Source: Scleromitrula shiraiana
Lineage: Eukaryota > Ascomycota > Leotiomycetes > Helotiales > Sclerotiniaceae
Assembly (NCBI GenBank): GCA_028455995.1
Contig: JABELC010000018.1
Location: 1-64,000, forward strand
Length of the DNA stretch: 64,000 nt
Reading direction: 5' to 3'
Positions 1 through 13,800 of the stretch are shown here, piece by piece (the stretch's first letter is position 1; the number at the start of each line of letters is the position of its first letter). The translations under genes were made by a program, and so were the position numbers. The notes under the pieces were generated by a model. It searched no databases. It saw only the letters and a list, made by a program, of their open reading frames with translations, and had not been told where the DNA came from.

Positions 1-1516
1 TTGGAAGATAGTAGCTTATCTAAAGAAGAAAAAGATAAGAAACTTTTTTACTTAAAAAATAAAGAAGTGGATCCTAATTATATTTCTCCTGTGTGAAACA
101 AAGCATCTTTACCTTTAAAAAGTGTAAATGACCTTAACAATGTCATGACTAAACCTTGATTAGTTGGATTTATTGAAGCGGAAGGTAGTTTTTATTTAGT
201 TTCCAAAACAGCTACTAGAACCTGCCATGGTTTTGGTTTAACCCAAAAATTGGATAGTATAGTCTTACAAGGTATTAAATTGCTACTACATATACCAAAT
301 GATGTTAGATATAAACCAAACCATAATCACTATATATTAGATACTACTAACTCTAGAGCTATTGAGAATATAATAAATTATTTTAATAAAACTATGAAAG
401 GTATGAAATCCCTTGAGTTTAGTATTTGAGCTAAAGCATATTCTAAAAAGGGAAATAAACATAAACTAGATAAAATATGTAAAATTCTGTTATCTATACA
501 AAAAAAAACAACAAAAAGATGCTACCTTGTTGAACCTGTACCAATAGACAACAATGTTTTTACAGGTTTAACTATCTTATCTTTACCCTTAGTTAAGTTA
601 GACTCTCAATCCAAACTTAATCCTTATTATGTTTCAGGGTTTTCGGATGCAGAATCTTCATTTATGGTTTCTTTGGTTAAACGGTCATATTTAAAAACGG
701 GATGAAGCGTGCAACCTATATTTAAATATGATTTACATGTTAAAGATTTACCTCTGTTAGAAAGTTTGAAAGCTTTCTTCGGTGGTGCGGGAAACATGAC
801 TGTAAGCGCCACTAGAAGTTCTGCTTATTATTCCGTAAACTCAACTAAAGAAATAGTTAAGTTTATAATTCCTCATTTTGATTCTTATCCTCTATTAACT
901 AAAAAAAGAGGAGACTTTGAATTATTTAAGTCTGCAGTAGGCTTAATTAATAAAGGTGAACACTTAAATCTTGAGGGATTAAGTAAAATAGTTGCGATTA
1001 GAGCTTCTATGAACTGAGGGCTTACTCCTACTTTAAAAGAACATTTTCCTAATATCGTAAAGGTAATTAGACCTGAATTTGATTCTGTTCAAATTAACGA
1101 TCCTTACTGGTTTGTAGGATTTGTTGAAGGATGCCAGCCTTCGGAAGGGTGGTTCTTTTTTTGTTGATATTTTTCCATCTAAAACTCATAGTGTAGGATA
1201 TCAGGTTAAGTTAAAATTTCAATTAACCCAACATCTTCGAGATACTCAATTAATGAATTATCTTATAGAGTATTTGGGTTGTGGAATTACAAGGGTGAAT
1301 AGACAAGCTCTTGACTTTACTATTACAAAACTATCTGAGATAGAATCTAAAATTCTTCCCTTATTTTATGATAGTCCATTACTAGGTGTTAAGCGCTTAG
1401 ATTACGAGGACTTTTGTGAAGTCGTTTTAGCTGTTAAAGATAAAGAACATTTAACAGAACCAGGTCTTATCAAGATTAAACAGATTAAGTCTGGTATGAA
1501 CACAGGGAGGGATTAA
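1..1516 (+). pseudogene. fused LAGLIDADG homing endonuclease, frameshifted
   Basis: An open frame enters from the left. It holds one LAGLIDADG module (GFIEAEGSF near 166, tail SIWAKAYSKKGNKHK) joined in frame to a second module (SGFSDAESSF near 634, then the usual PHFDSYPLLTKK and EHLNLEGL segments). At the next motif (GFVEG near 1117) a 22-nt GC hairpin element at 1131-1152 shifts the frame by +1. The original frame then stops within about 25 nt, while the shifted frame continues to TAA at 1514-1516 with intact C-terminal motifs (LTQHLRDTQL, IPLFYDSPLLGVK). DNA cleavage and possibly maturase activity are family functions. The present gene is probably inactive unless translation skips the insert. 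Confidence 0.75.
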
Positions 1517-1681
1517 GGTAGAGGTTAAATAAACTTAAAATTAGTAGAATATAGGATATGAGCTAGAGCTTATACTAAACATAAAGGTGATCACGAAAAA
1601 TTATCTAAAATTAGAGATATGGTTGGAAAGCTTAGAAGTAAGCTAGTAGAAACTTCACAATTTGAACCTTTTTATAAATAG
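1517..1681 (+). pseudogene. C-terminal remnant of a LAGLIDADG protein
   Basis: A short frame reads ..EYRIWARAYTKHKGDHEKLSKI and ends at TAG near 1680. It matches in style the tail of the HEG module at 1-480 (SIWAKAYSKKGNKHKLDKI). No catalytic motif remains. It is probably what is left of an older HEG that a newer one displaced. The assignment rests on this internal similarity only. Confidence 0.45.
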
Positions 1682-1820
1682 TTGTTTTTAAGATAAATGC
1701 ATAGTCCGAACAATATAGAGATATATTGAGTGTAACGATAGTTTTCATTCGTCATTTGCAGAAAAAAAATTTTTAGTAATGTTAAATGACAAAAAAAAAA
1801 TGAGGTTACCTACACAATTG

Positions 1821-4800
1821 TTACCCTCCTGCCGAATGATTTTGGGAATCATTCATGTGGGAAAAACTATCAAACTCCGGGAACACCCTAGAACTTCTGG
1901 TACCAAGCTATAGTTGAAAAGCTATATGTGGCTGAAGTAATCATTCAGGTATGGTAACAAGTCAGGAGACTTCTGAAAAGAACGTGGGTTATCGCGGATC
2001 TAAATCAGCAATATCGGCATTGTTCACACAGCCGGATATTGTTGTAAAAGAGCAACGAGTATACGGTAGTTGGCCAGGTAGTATCTTACCTAGCTTGAGA
2101 TGTACTCTAACGGGTTCCGAGTGGAATTATCAAATAAAAACCCATTCTAACCAGATTTTCTTAGCGTTAACTCGAAAATTTTCTTCGGTATCGCCCACAT
2201 CTTCAATTAAAGATTCTGTCGTTGAGGTAAGAAGTTGTGCTTTTCATCCTTGATTTCTCACAGGATTTGTAGACGGAGAGGGTTCGTTTATGATTAAAGT
2301 TAGAAGAAATCCTAAGTACCGTACAGGTTTTTTAGTCGAAGCGGTTTTTTCAATAACTTTACATAAAAAAGATCTCATGATCTTGCAAGAGATCCAATCT
2401 TATTTCGGAGTGGGTAGTATAAGGAATGAGGCAAAGGATATGGTAAAGTTTAGAGTCGAGTCTGTTAAAGATATCTTTAACAATATAATTCCCCATTTTG
2501 ATAAATACCCTTTAATAACCCAGAAGTTAGCAGATTATCTTCTATTCAAAGATGTTGTTAACATGATGGTAAATAAAGAGCATTTAACTAAGGAAGGTTT
2601 AAACAAAATTGTATCGATTAAGGCTGTGATTAATCTAGGTTTACCCACCGAATTACAGCTTTCTTTTCTTGACATTAAACCTGTGACAAGACCTTTGGTG
2701 CAGAATAAAACAGTACCAGATAACCAGTGAATGGCTGGGTTCACTTCCGCTGAAGGTTGTTTCAAAATAACTCTAGTAAAACGACCTAATAGAAAGATAG
2801 ATCAAGTTTACTTAGTGTTCCAAATTGCTCAACATTCTCGGGATGATAAACTACTGGAGAGTTTTATTTCTTTTTTTGGGTGCGGTATATTAGAAGCATC
2901 TTCAAAACATCTTGCTGTTAATTTTTCAGTCTATAAGTTTTCAGATAATTATGATAAAATTATATTGTTTTTTAAGAAACATAATATTGTTGGAGTAAAA
3001 TCGGAGGACTTCAAAGATTGATGTAAAGCCGCGGAAATAATCAAGGCTAAACAACATGTAACTGAAGAAGGGTTAAGTGAGCTTATTTCACTAAGATCTG
3101 GTATAAATAAAGGAAGATCACTCGAGTAATTGCAATAGGCTGGACTGCGGAGCCAAGCCTATTATTAGATACTTATTTTTTTTTGTCCTGAATGAGTTTT
3201 TGCCGATTAAGACGATTATTTACTTTTAATAGTCATCCGAGGGCGGGTTTGTGGGGCATATAATTCTATTTTTCAGGTTAGCTTCCTAATACTGCACTTC
3301 TAAAACCTTAGACAGAATAGGTTGTGTAATAATAGCACCCTACTTCGTGGGGCATAAGAGGAGTAGAGTATTTTTAAGCGGAAGGTCTAAGGCTCCTTTG
3401 CTACGCAAAAGGCTTTTTTTAGATCTATAAATCAGAGCATGAGCTTTAATTTTACCCAGGTTGGCGAAGTATGCTGCGCTCCCTTAATAATCCGAAGAAT
3501 ATGCTGGACAATCTGCATGATAAATTTTATTGCCGTGTTATCAGGAGTACAAAGTCACAGTGGTCCTAGTGTGGATTTAGCTATATTTGCTTTACATTTA
3601 TCTGGTATTAGTTCCTTACTTGGTGCTATCAATTTCATAGCTACGATACTTAATATGAGAGCTCCAGGTATAAGCCTTCATAAGTTAGCTTTATTTGGAT
3701 GAGCTGTAGTTGTTACTGCAGTATTATTATTATTATCATTACCGGTCTTAGCGAGTGCAATTACAATGGTTTTAACTGATAGAAATTTTAATACTTCATT
3801 CTTTGAAGCAGCCGGAGGAGGTGATCCTATATTATACCAACATCTTTTCTGATTCTTCGGTCGGATGTGGCCCTTAAATGAAAATTTATCGCAACAAACT
3901 GTAAGCGAGGAGTTCGTTTTATATTTATTAGGTACTATTAGCATAAGTTGTACTTTATTGTATACCGCTAGAGTAAAAATCCTGAAAATTATGGATAATT
4001 CGCAAGTAACCAACGCGCTTAGCACGCTAGTAGGAACTTCAGAGGCCATACGTTTGTTAAACATTAGGAGAATACATAATTTAAACAATAACTCGGATAA
4101 GCATTTAAGATTTAAACAATGGTTAGCCGGACTAATAGACGGTGATGGTTGTTTTTTATTATCTAAAAAAGGTTATGCAAGCTTAGAAATTACAATGGAT
4201 ACTAGAGATGAACGAGCTTTACAAGCTGTAAAAAATGTTTACGGCGGTTCAATAAAATTAAGATCAGGTGTTAGTGCATTAAGGTATAGATTGCATAATA
4301 AAGTAGGTTTATTAAATCTTATTAATGATGTAAATGGGCACATAAGAAACCCTATTAGATTAATACAATTAAATTATATTTGTGTTAAATATGACATAAC
4401 CTTAAATTATTCTGAAAAATTAATTTTAAATAACGGTTGATTATCAGGATTTTTTGACGCAGATGGTACAATTGCTATAAATACTTCTAATTGACAATTA
4501 TCTATCTCAGCTGGTCAAAAGACTCCTGAAATTCTTGACCCTTTAGTAGAATTGTTTGGAGGTTATGTTTATATAGATAGAGGTGGAAATGGTTCTTTTA
4601 AATGGTATGTCACTAAAAAAGAAGATATACTTAATCTCATCGAATATTTTAAAAAATACCCTTCAAAATCAGCTAAAAATAACAGGTTGCATTTAGTACC
4701 TAAATTATATGAATTGAAGGGTATGAAAGCTCATATTGCACCTTCAGGATCTTTATTAAGTAAAAGCTGGGATACCTTTATTAATAAATGGAATAATTAT

Positions 4801-7800
4801 GAATAAATTACTATGTTTAAAGATATGGTCCATTATATTATTTACATAACTGTATATTATTATATTTTCAACTAAATAGTTAATGATATAATTTAATAAA
4901 GCCAGAGAAAATCGGATTACTTTATTAACAAACATAAAGTTTGCAAAACAAATTTATGGAGGGTAAAACACGTTATAAAATATTTAAAAGCAAAATAAAT
5001 TGTTATATTTGACATATACTACTGTTAATTTTTTTTTATTTCTTTTTTTATCGTATTATTACTCTTGGTTTAATATAGTCAAAACTCTTTTATCTAGTTT
5101 TATTATTAGATCATGCTTGTTTTTTATTATTTTTTTTTTTACCCTTCTAGGAATAACTGATTGTTATTTTTTTATATTTTATATACTAAAAGGCTTAATA
5201 TTATTAGTCTTTATTTTGGATAAAAATAAATTTTGCTTTATTGCAAAGATTATTTTTATATGATTTTCTTGAATTTTATTTGAGAATTATTTAGATATAA
5301 TTTTTTCCATCAATATAAACTCATTAGATAATACTATATTAATGTCTTTTTTATGGAATTATTCTTGTGATGATAATTTTTTTTTTGATACTGTATATAA
5401 TAACTATACGACTTCTGAATTGTATGAAAGCTTTTTATACATATTAGGAGAGTCACATACAGATAATCCGTCTTCTTCTAGTCAGGATTTACCTAATCCG
5501 GTTAGAAATAGTCCGTCGTCTCCTTCCAGTGAGGATTTATCTGGTTCGACTCAAAGTCTACAAAAAGTAGACTTTGGTGTAGTAAGTCTGGAGGCTAATG
5601 GATGAGGTATTAGTCGTATGGTATTAATTGACTGAGAAGATCGGCATGGTGATAGTATACGTGATATATACAGTAGCTTTCAGGGGTTCATTAAAGTAGA
5701 TCTTATATTACCTAACCTTGAAATGTGGACAGGCTATTGTTGACCTTTACAATCAGAATATCCTAGTCTTTTTAAATATATAGCACCTGTAAATTCCAGT
5801 GGGGAATCTAAGGTTTATTTACCTGCCCCAAGCAATACGGACTGGCAGTTGGCAACTCAGAGATATAGCATTAGCTCTGGGAACAATGAAACAGTTAAAA
5901 TTGTAAACAGGTTTGATGTTAGGTGTGTCTGAGCAGAAGCTCGGGCTGCAGATAAAAATTGTACCTGTATTATACCTAATTATACTTCTTGATAAAATTA
6001 GACTTAAAAGTTGAACAATTTAAACTAATTTTAAATTAATTTTAGAATAATATAATAAAGTTCAAAATATAAGTATGCTATTTAAAATAAAAGTTTATAA
6101 AACAATAAGAATATAAAGTTTATAAGTAATAAGGTAAAAAATTATAGTAAAATAAATTAATAAGAATACTATATGTTAAATATATATATACGCACCCAGA
6201 AGTTTATATATTAATTATACCTGGATTTGGTATAATAAGTACTGTAATATCAGCTAGCTCTAATAAAAGCGTATTCGGTTATAAAAAAAATAGCTCTTTA
6301 ATAAAGGCAGCTTTATTAACGCAACAAACTATATGCAGGGAAGTCAAAGAATTTTTACAATTCATATTACTAAATACTCCCATTTTATGAAATTTTATAG
6401 TTTCATTAGTAAAAATTTTAGTAAAGTATGATAATCCGCAGATAACCAAAGCACGAAGTGAAAACTTCAAACACGCTTGCGCAGGAATAAAAGAATTTTC
6501 TGAGTTAAGCATGTTAGTAGGAATTTCAGAGGCCATACTGTGCTTTTGCATGCTTTCACTTCGTAGTAATAATAATTTTTTTAATTCATTTGTCCAAGGA
6601 CTAAAAATGAAAATCGTTAAACAATTGAGACCTATACATAACAATACCCCTAAATTGAATCCTTGATTCGTAACTGGTTTTACGGACGGTGACGGAAGTT
6701 TTCTAATTAATATTAGACCTAAACCTAATAGGAAAACGGGTTATGGGGTAGAACTTGTTTTTAGAATAAATTTACATTCAAGAGATAGAGCTTTATTAGA
6801 AAACTTGCGAGCTTTATTAGAAAACTTGCGAGATTTTTTTTTTAGAGTTGGGAGACTTACAGCAGTGTCTGAAAAGTACTCTCAATATTGAGTAGGTGCT
6901 TTAGAAGATATACAGGTTATTGTTAAGCATTTTAATAATTATCCTTTGATAACACAAAAGTGGTCTGACTTTCAGTTATTTAAACAAGCTTTAGATTTAG
7001 TGGAACGTAAAGAGCATTTAACTCCTGAAGGATTAAAAAAATTACTCTCTATCAAAGCTGCATTAAATAATGGTTTATCTGAAGATTTAACCGCAGCTTT
7101 CCCAAATATTGTTCCTTACATAAGACCTCAACTCTCTGAGTCAATTATTCCGGACCCGTATTGAATAGCTGGTTTCGTAGATGCCTGCCGAAAGGGTGGT
7201 TGTTTTAATGTGGGGGGAGCTTTGGCACCCAAAACCAGTAAAGGTGATTCAGTTAGACTCAGGTTTTATGTAACACAACATGTACGAGATGCCAAACTAT
7301 TAAAAAGTTTTGTAGACTATTTTGGGTGTGGTAGATATGCTATTAGACAGACTACGACTTTACATGGTGATTTTGTTGTAACTAAGTTTTCAGATATTCA
7401 ATCTAAGATTATTCCATTTTTTGATAAACACCCTCTTCAAAGTGAAAAATACTTGGATTTTTTAGACTTCAAAAAAATTCAGCTACTAAAACAAAATACC
7501 TATCTTTCTTTAACTAAAGAATCATTAGATGAGATTACACAAATAAAATCACGCATGAATAAAGGTAGAAAAGCCTCAAATATATTAAGTGTAAATAACT
7601 CTACACCAGGGAATAAAAGATCTTATTCAACTATAAGGAACCATGCTGATTCTGGGGTATTTAACTCATGATTGGCTGGATTAATAGATGGAGACGGTCA
7701 ATTTCAAGCTACTAAAAAAGGTTTTTCTAGTTTTAAGATTGTAATGCATATAAATGATAAATTCTTATTATATTTAATAAAACATAGATATGGAGGGTTT

Positions 7801-10800
7801 ATTAAAGAGATAGCAGGATCTAATGCATTAAAATATAAATTGATAAACCCCAAGGGTTTAATCAATTTAATTAATGATGTTAATGGTTTAATTAGAAACC
7901 CTATAAGAATGCTTCAACTTCACAGGGTCTGTCTAATACACGAGATAAAACTTCTAGATCCTTTAGCTTTAACATATAACAATGCGTGATTTAGTGGTTT
8001 CTTTGATAGTGACGGTTCTATTCATATAGATGAAAAGTCAGGTCAATTAATTATTAGTATTACCCAAAAGAATAGATATTTACTAGAACCGTTACAAAAA
8101 CTCTATGGAGGAAGAATTCAGATTATTGGATCTAAAGAAGCGTTTCAATATTCTATTTATAGAAAAAAAGAAATATTAAATTTAGTAGATGTTTATTTTA
8201 AAAATTTTCCTTTAAAATCTAGTAAAGCTTCTAAACTTAATTTGATAAAAGAATTTTATCAATTGAATCATCATAGTATTTTAGATGTAAAAGAAATTGA
8301 TAAATTCAATCAATGAATACAATTTAAAAATAAGTGGGATAAAATTGTTTAATAATTCATTAAAAAAATGAAAAATTATTATTACCAGTTAGTAGGAATT
8401 TCAGAGGCCATACGTTTGTGCCAACAATATTTTTAATATATATAAAATACTTATTTATATTACTTAAAAACTCTTTCTTTACTTTTCTATATACAAAAAG
8501 CTTTTCATTAAAAGATATAAATGATAACAATAATATATCTATAAAAGTTAGTGATAAAAAAAAATCTCTTACCTGCAGACGAAAAGATAATGAAGAAAGA
8601 TTTTACGAATGACTAGCAGGAATTATAGATGGGGATGGTTGTTTTTTATTATCAAAAAAAGGATACGCTAGTTTAGAAATAACTACGCAACTTAGAGATA
8701 AAAAAATGTTATATTTAATAAAACAAAATTTTGGTGGATCAGTAAAACTTTATAGTGGTGATAACTATTTTAGATATAGACTTCATCATAAAACAGGTTT
8801 ATAAAATTTAATTAATAAAGTTAACGGTTTATTACAAAATCCCGTCCCTGCCTGTGAAACCGGCGGGGGAAGAGAATTCTTCAATTAGGTAAAATTTGTG
8901 AAATTTATAACGTAGAATTAAAAGATCCTAAACCATTAACACATTATAATGGTTGATTAGCAGGATTTTTTGATACTTGTCCCCTGCCTGTGAAACCGGC
9001 GGGGGATAGGAAGTATATATTTAAATGATGCTTCTTTTGCGGAGCACAAAATATTAATAACCGCTACTCAAAAAAACAGATTTATATTGGAAGCTTTAGT
9101 AGAATTATATGGAGGTACAAAGTAAGTTCATATAATTTGAAGGATTAATCAGTTAAACTAACTAAAATACAAAGGTGTTACAAAATAAAGAGGTATTGGT
9201 AAGAGATGGTCCATTTCAATAAAATTGAAAAGTATAATTTATTTTGATCACTGGGTTTTAGAAGATTTAGCTCTACACAAAATCCGTCTCTGCTTGTTTC
9301 TAAACAGGGAGACTTAAATTCAAAAGGTTCTATAAACTCATGGTGAGTTACTGGATTTTGCGACGGTGAGTCTAGTTTCTCAATTACAATTCGTAGGAGT
9401 AAAACTAACAAACTAGGGTGAAGTGTAGAACCTTGTTTTCAAATTGATATCCATAAAAAAGACACTATAATATTAGAACAAATAAAAAATTATTTTGGGG
9501 TAGGAGAAATTTATAATCATAGATCTCAATCAATCCAATATCGTGTTGCATCAATTAAAGGTATAATGGTTATTATAAATCACTTTGACAAATATCCATT
9601 AATTACTCAAAAACAAAACAATTATTTGTTATTCAAAAAGGCTATAAATTTAATTGTTAATAAAGAGCATTTGACTGTTGAAGGATTGGAAAAGATTTTG
9701 TCTATAAAGGCTGCTATGAATTTAGGTTTATCTGGTCAATTAGCGGAAGAATTTCCTCATATTACTCAAATGTCAAAGCCTTTAATACAACCCACCGTAA
9801 ATATTCCCGATCCTTATTGACTAACAGGCTTTGTAGATGGATGCCAGCCTTCGGAAGGGTGGTTGCTTTTATATAAGGCTTCAAGAAGCTTCAGGTCATA
9901 AGTTGAAGGAAAAAGTTGGCTTATCTTTTCTTATCACTCAACATAAAAAAGATGAAAGATTAATGAGAAGTATCATTAGCTATTTAGGTTGTGGTAATAT
10001 TCAACCGGTTAAAGATGCAGTAAATTTACGTGTGGATAGTTTTTTAGATATAAATGAAAAAGTAATACCTTTTTTTGAAAAATATCCTCTTTTGGGTGTT
10101 AAATCTGAGGATTTAGCAGATTGGTGCAAAGCTGCTGATATGATTAAAGCCAAAGATCATTTAACCAAGGAAGGGTTGGATATGATAAAAATAATTAGAA
10201 CTAATATGAATAGGGGGAGAAATTCTAGTTTATAAATAGAAATGTGACCTACCTGTCTGGTTTATTAAATAACCCTTAGATTTTTAATACTTTTTTTTAG
10301 TTTCCCGCCACAAGGCGGGAAGGGTGAGGTGGTGGTTAAACAAGAAGCATTTAAATGAACTTGTTTTAAAAAAAGGAAGTATTATCTTTAGTTAATGATT
10401 ATTTTAAAGTTAATCCATGTAGATCTGAAAAATTTATGAGAATTAATATGGTTAATAAATTTTATGAACTTAGAAATCTTCATGCACATAAAGCTTTACC
10501 TAACTCGGGTTTAGGTAAAGCACCCTTCGGAGAAAACATTATCTTATACAGTGAAATAGCTTAGTATCTAAGTAAGAGAGAGATATTGGCAAAGAGATGG
10601 TCCAAAACAGTAATAGTTTAATAACTATTATTCGTTAGTATTTAGGAATGGTCTATGCCATGATGTCAATAGGTGTATTAGGATTTGTTGTTTGAAGTTG
10701 AGTTTTGGCTTCACCTCATAGTGATATGAGGATTTATATTAATTTTGCTATATGCTGGGACAGTTTAGTGCTAATTGGTACCTTGAATGGTAAAAATTCA

Positions 10801-13800
10801 ATTAGCTATACAAAATCAGCAGGCAATCTGTCCCTGTACTCATCAGAGAGTAAAACACAGAGTGCTTCAGAGACTACACGCGAAACATCTTTTGATTTTT
10901 CAGCATTCCGTCTGTATTATAAGACGTTATATGCTTCGCAAGGAAATGATGCGCAACACCTATCTAATAACTGATTAACTTGATTTATTGGTTTTGTAGA
11001 AGGAGATGGTGCCATTCAAACTTATGCGAAGGGTACAAGGGTACGTTTTGTTCTCACTCAAAAGGATAGTGCTATCCTTTTCCACATCCATAATAATTTA
11101 GGGGTTGGTACTGTTAAGCATTTTCCACAAGGGACAAGTGGGAACAAAAATGATTTCTACAGACTAATTGTAGATAATCCATCACATATTCTTCTACTAG
11201 CCTTTTTATTTAATGGTAATTTGGCTCTTACTCACAGAATACAACAAACATCTTTGTGAGTTCAAGCTTTAAATAATCGTTTTGGAGCAAATACTATTCT
11301 GTTTATTAATACTGCTATTTCAGTTACATTACAAGATGCTTGATTGTCTGGGTTCACTGATGCTGAAGGATGTTTTAATGTATCCATCACATCCAATGCA
11401 AGATATACATTAGGTCATGTTATAAAAATGCGTTATTTACTTGATCAGAAGGATAATTCTATCCTTCTGGTAATACAAAACCTTTTTGGATTTGGTAAAG
11501 TAACACTTAGATCTCAAACTGGCGGTGTTTATCGTTACACTGCTACAGGGTTTAAATCAATGAATGATGTAATATTTTACTTTAAAGTATTTCCATTACT
11601 TACTAAAAAGGCCCGTTCTTTCGAGAAGTGATTAAGGATACATAATATTGTTTCTAATAAACTACATCTTAGTGAAGAAGGATTAACCCAAGTAAGAAGA
11701 TTACAAAAACAGATTAATATTGACAATAGTATGACAAACAAAACAGGGTCTGCGCATCCTTAGAATTTATTAAAAGATGAAGATATAGTCCGATTCTCCT
11801 TGTGAAAGGAGCGCATAGCCATAAAACTATGCGGGTAGATATAAGGAATATCTGCTGACATTTTGCATCACATGTATACAGTTGGTTTAGACGTGGATAA
11901 ACTTGTGTTCACGATAAAAATCTTGCTATATGCTGGGAACTCCTGTATAAGTAGTCCACTCGTATTTGTTACGTTAGGAACAATCTACTTATTTAAATAT
12001 TATTTCTTGGGACAATCAGCAGGAAACTTTGGTATTAGTACAATAGCTACGGCAGTTACTAAAAATACTTATAATAAATATACTAACTTACCTTCAATAT
12101 CAAAGCATGTACCTGAACATAAAAGTAATCTTACAGATGAAGAATTGGGTTATTTCTTGGCAGGGTTAATTGAAGGTGACGGTTGATTTGGTAAAAAAGA
12201 ATTGCATGTTATTTTTGCTGAATCTGATGTTTCGTTAGCTTACTACATTAAAAAACGAATAGGCCACGGTAATATTTACAAAATTAAAGATAAAAAAGCC
12301 GTAAGATATATTTGTAAAAATGCCAAAGGTTTATCTATTATATTATCTTTAATAAATGGTAAATTTGTAAGTGAATATAAATATAAGCAAATGATTCTAC
12401 ACAATTATACTGAAGATTTTAACATTAACATTTTACCGCCTCGAAAAGAATTATTTTTAGATAATCATTGATTAGCCGGATTTACTCAAGCTGATGGTTG
12501 TTTTCACATTAGTCTTGTAAAAAGTAAAACACATAAAACAGGATATAGTGTTAGATTAGAGTATTCTCTAAAACAAAACGATGGTTTACCTTTAAAGCTT
12601 TTATATAATAATTTAAAAATGGGTAATCTTTCTCAATATAGTTCAGGTATATGGTGTTATAAAAGTTCAGGATTTAATACGTCAGCTAGTTTGATAAATT
12701 ACTTCGATAAATATAATGTTTTTGCAGGAAAATATGTAGATTATCTTAAATTTAGAAAAGTATACATAATGGTTACAGAAGGTAAACATCTAGAAAGTAA
12801 GGGTGTAGACAAAATTAGAAGTATTGCTACTAAAGGATCCTCAGAGACAAGCACGCAAGAAATTTAAAGTCACATCATGACTTTAAATTAAGATATAGTC
12901 CAAAATTTTTGAAATATAAAATTAGTCATGTGTATTTATAAAAATAGTATATAGTATTAATATATTATTTTTTGGTTATTTTGTGTTTATTAAAGATAAA
13001 CTTAAAGAAGTCTTAAGTAAAATTAAGACTAAATTGACTACAGGGTCTAGCTCTAGTTCTAGTAATCCTACAGGTGTAGGTAATACAAATGGGACAAACC
13101 CTGAAACACCTAGTAATAGATACCCTGAGAGACCTTCAGATATTCAAGGTCCAATAGAATTACCCGGGACTAGATCACCTGTAGAATTACCTACGATTAA
13201 ATCACCTGTAGAATTACCTGAGCGTACTACTACGCAAACAAGTGATTCAAATCCTTTACCTAGAGATACTTCTGGGACTACTGTCTCTACGGACAGTAGT
13301 GGGGGTGGTGTTAAATTGCCTAGAGATAAAACAGATAGTACCTTAGGTTCTAGCTCTTCCGAAGGAGGAGCTAACTTAAACAGACATTCTAGCCAATCTT
13401 TTGCTGGCAAAATGTTGGATACTATCTTAGATTCTGTAGATTCTGGAGATAATGAATAATAATCATAATTTCTAGAGTAGGTGATATTCATTGGAGATAA
13501 CGGAAAGCCTGACCAGTTAATAGATTTTTTTTTATATTAAGATTTATCCTGGCGTATAGGATTTATATCTACACGTTGGCTAAATAAACACGCTTATTTA
13601 CATAAATTTAACTTGACAAGAGCTTATTTCACAGCTGCTACATTAATTATTGCTGTACCTACTGGAATAAAAATATTCTCTTGATTAGCCACATGTTATG
13701 GTGGATCTTTACTATTAACACCTTCAATGTTATTTGCTTTAGGTTTTGTGTTCATGTTTACTATTGGAGGGTTAATAAACCACTTAGCTCTCCCCTTAAA

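Larger units (their letters stand above)
1..1820 (+). mobile_element. group I intron of cox1 (3' part)
   Basis: This is the downstream part of a cox1 intron whose 5' exon is outside the window. It is filled by HEG sequence up to about 1680. An S-like core segment (gcatagtccgaac) lies near 1697. The intron ends in G at 1820, just before the 10-nt exon t-tac-cct-cct, which would complete V-Y-P-P of COX1. The exon assignment rests on this phase fit and on the next exon starting LSGVQ. Confidence 0.6.
3862..6192 (+). mobile_element. group IB-type intron in cox1 with HEG and orphan ORF
   Basis: It starts after ..FWFFG and ends before HPEVYIL. The R-like core segment gtaggaacttcagaggccat near 4030 lies inside the HEG reading frame. 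The S-like segment aaagatatggtccat is at 4816. About 1.36 kb of sequence follows the S segment before the 3' splice site, far more than a P9 domain needs, and this tail holds the orphan ORF at 5000-5995. Confidence 0.8.
6280..10638 (+). mobile_element. 4.4-kb composite group I intron in cox1
   Basis: It lies between exons ..SNKSVFG and YLGMVYAMM. It contains a four-motif HEG fusion, a second R-like core segment (gtaggaatttcagaggccat near 8393), a broken HEG, an S-like segment (gagatggtccatttc near 9204), a further HEG, a HEG tail and a final S-like segment (gagatggtccaaaac near 10589). The repeated core pieces point to stacked or nested introns rather than one simple intron. Confidence 0.75.
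11899..13615 (+). mobile_element. group IB-type intron in cox1 with HEG and orphan ORF
   Basis: Between [11 protein letters not shown] and [10 protein letters not shown]. Core segments: tatgctgggaactc (11930), tcagcaggaaac (12017), a gatcctcagagaca segment near 12836 and S aagatatagtccaaaa (12891). About 700 nt lie between S and the 3' exon and contain the orphan ORF 12938-13459. Confidence 0.8.

Noticed and set aside
1840..1860. cox2-like sequence (PPAEW) after the 10-nt exon
   Set aside because: The resemblance to the cox2 intron start comes from shared intron sequence around the splice site, not from a cox2 exon.
3678..4088. Minus-strand frame of 136 codons over cox1
   Set aside because: Overlaps a clearly conserved cox1 exon and HEG leader; chance frame.
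10787..10978. 63-codon + strand frame over the cox1 intron
   Set aside because: Out-of-frame shadow of the intact LAGLIDADG ORF 10699-11763.
13144..13491. Minus-strand frame of 115 codons
   Set aside because: Mirror of the Ser/Pro-rich + strand ORF; low-complexity DNA gives open frames on both strands.
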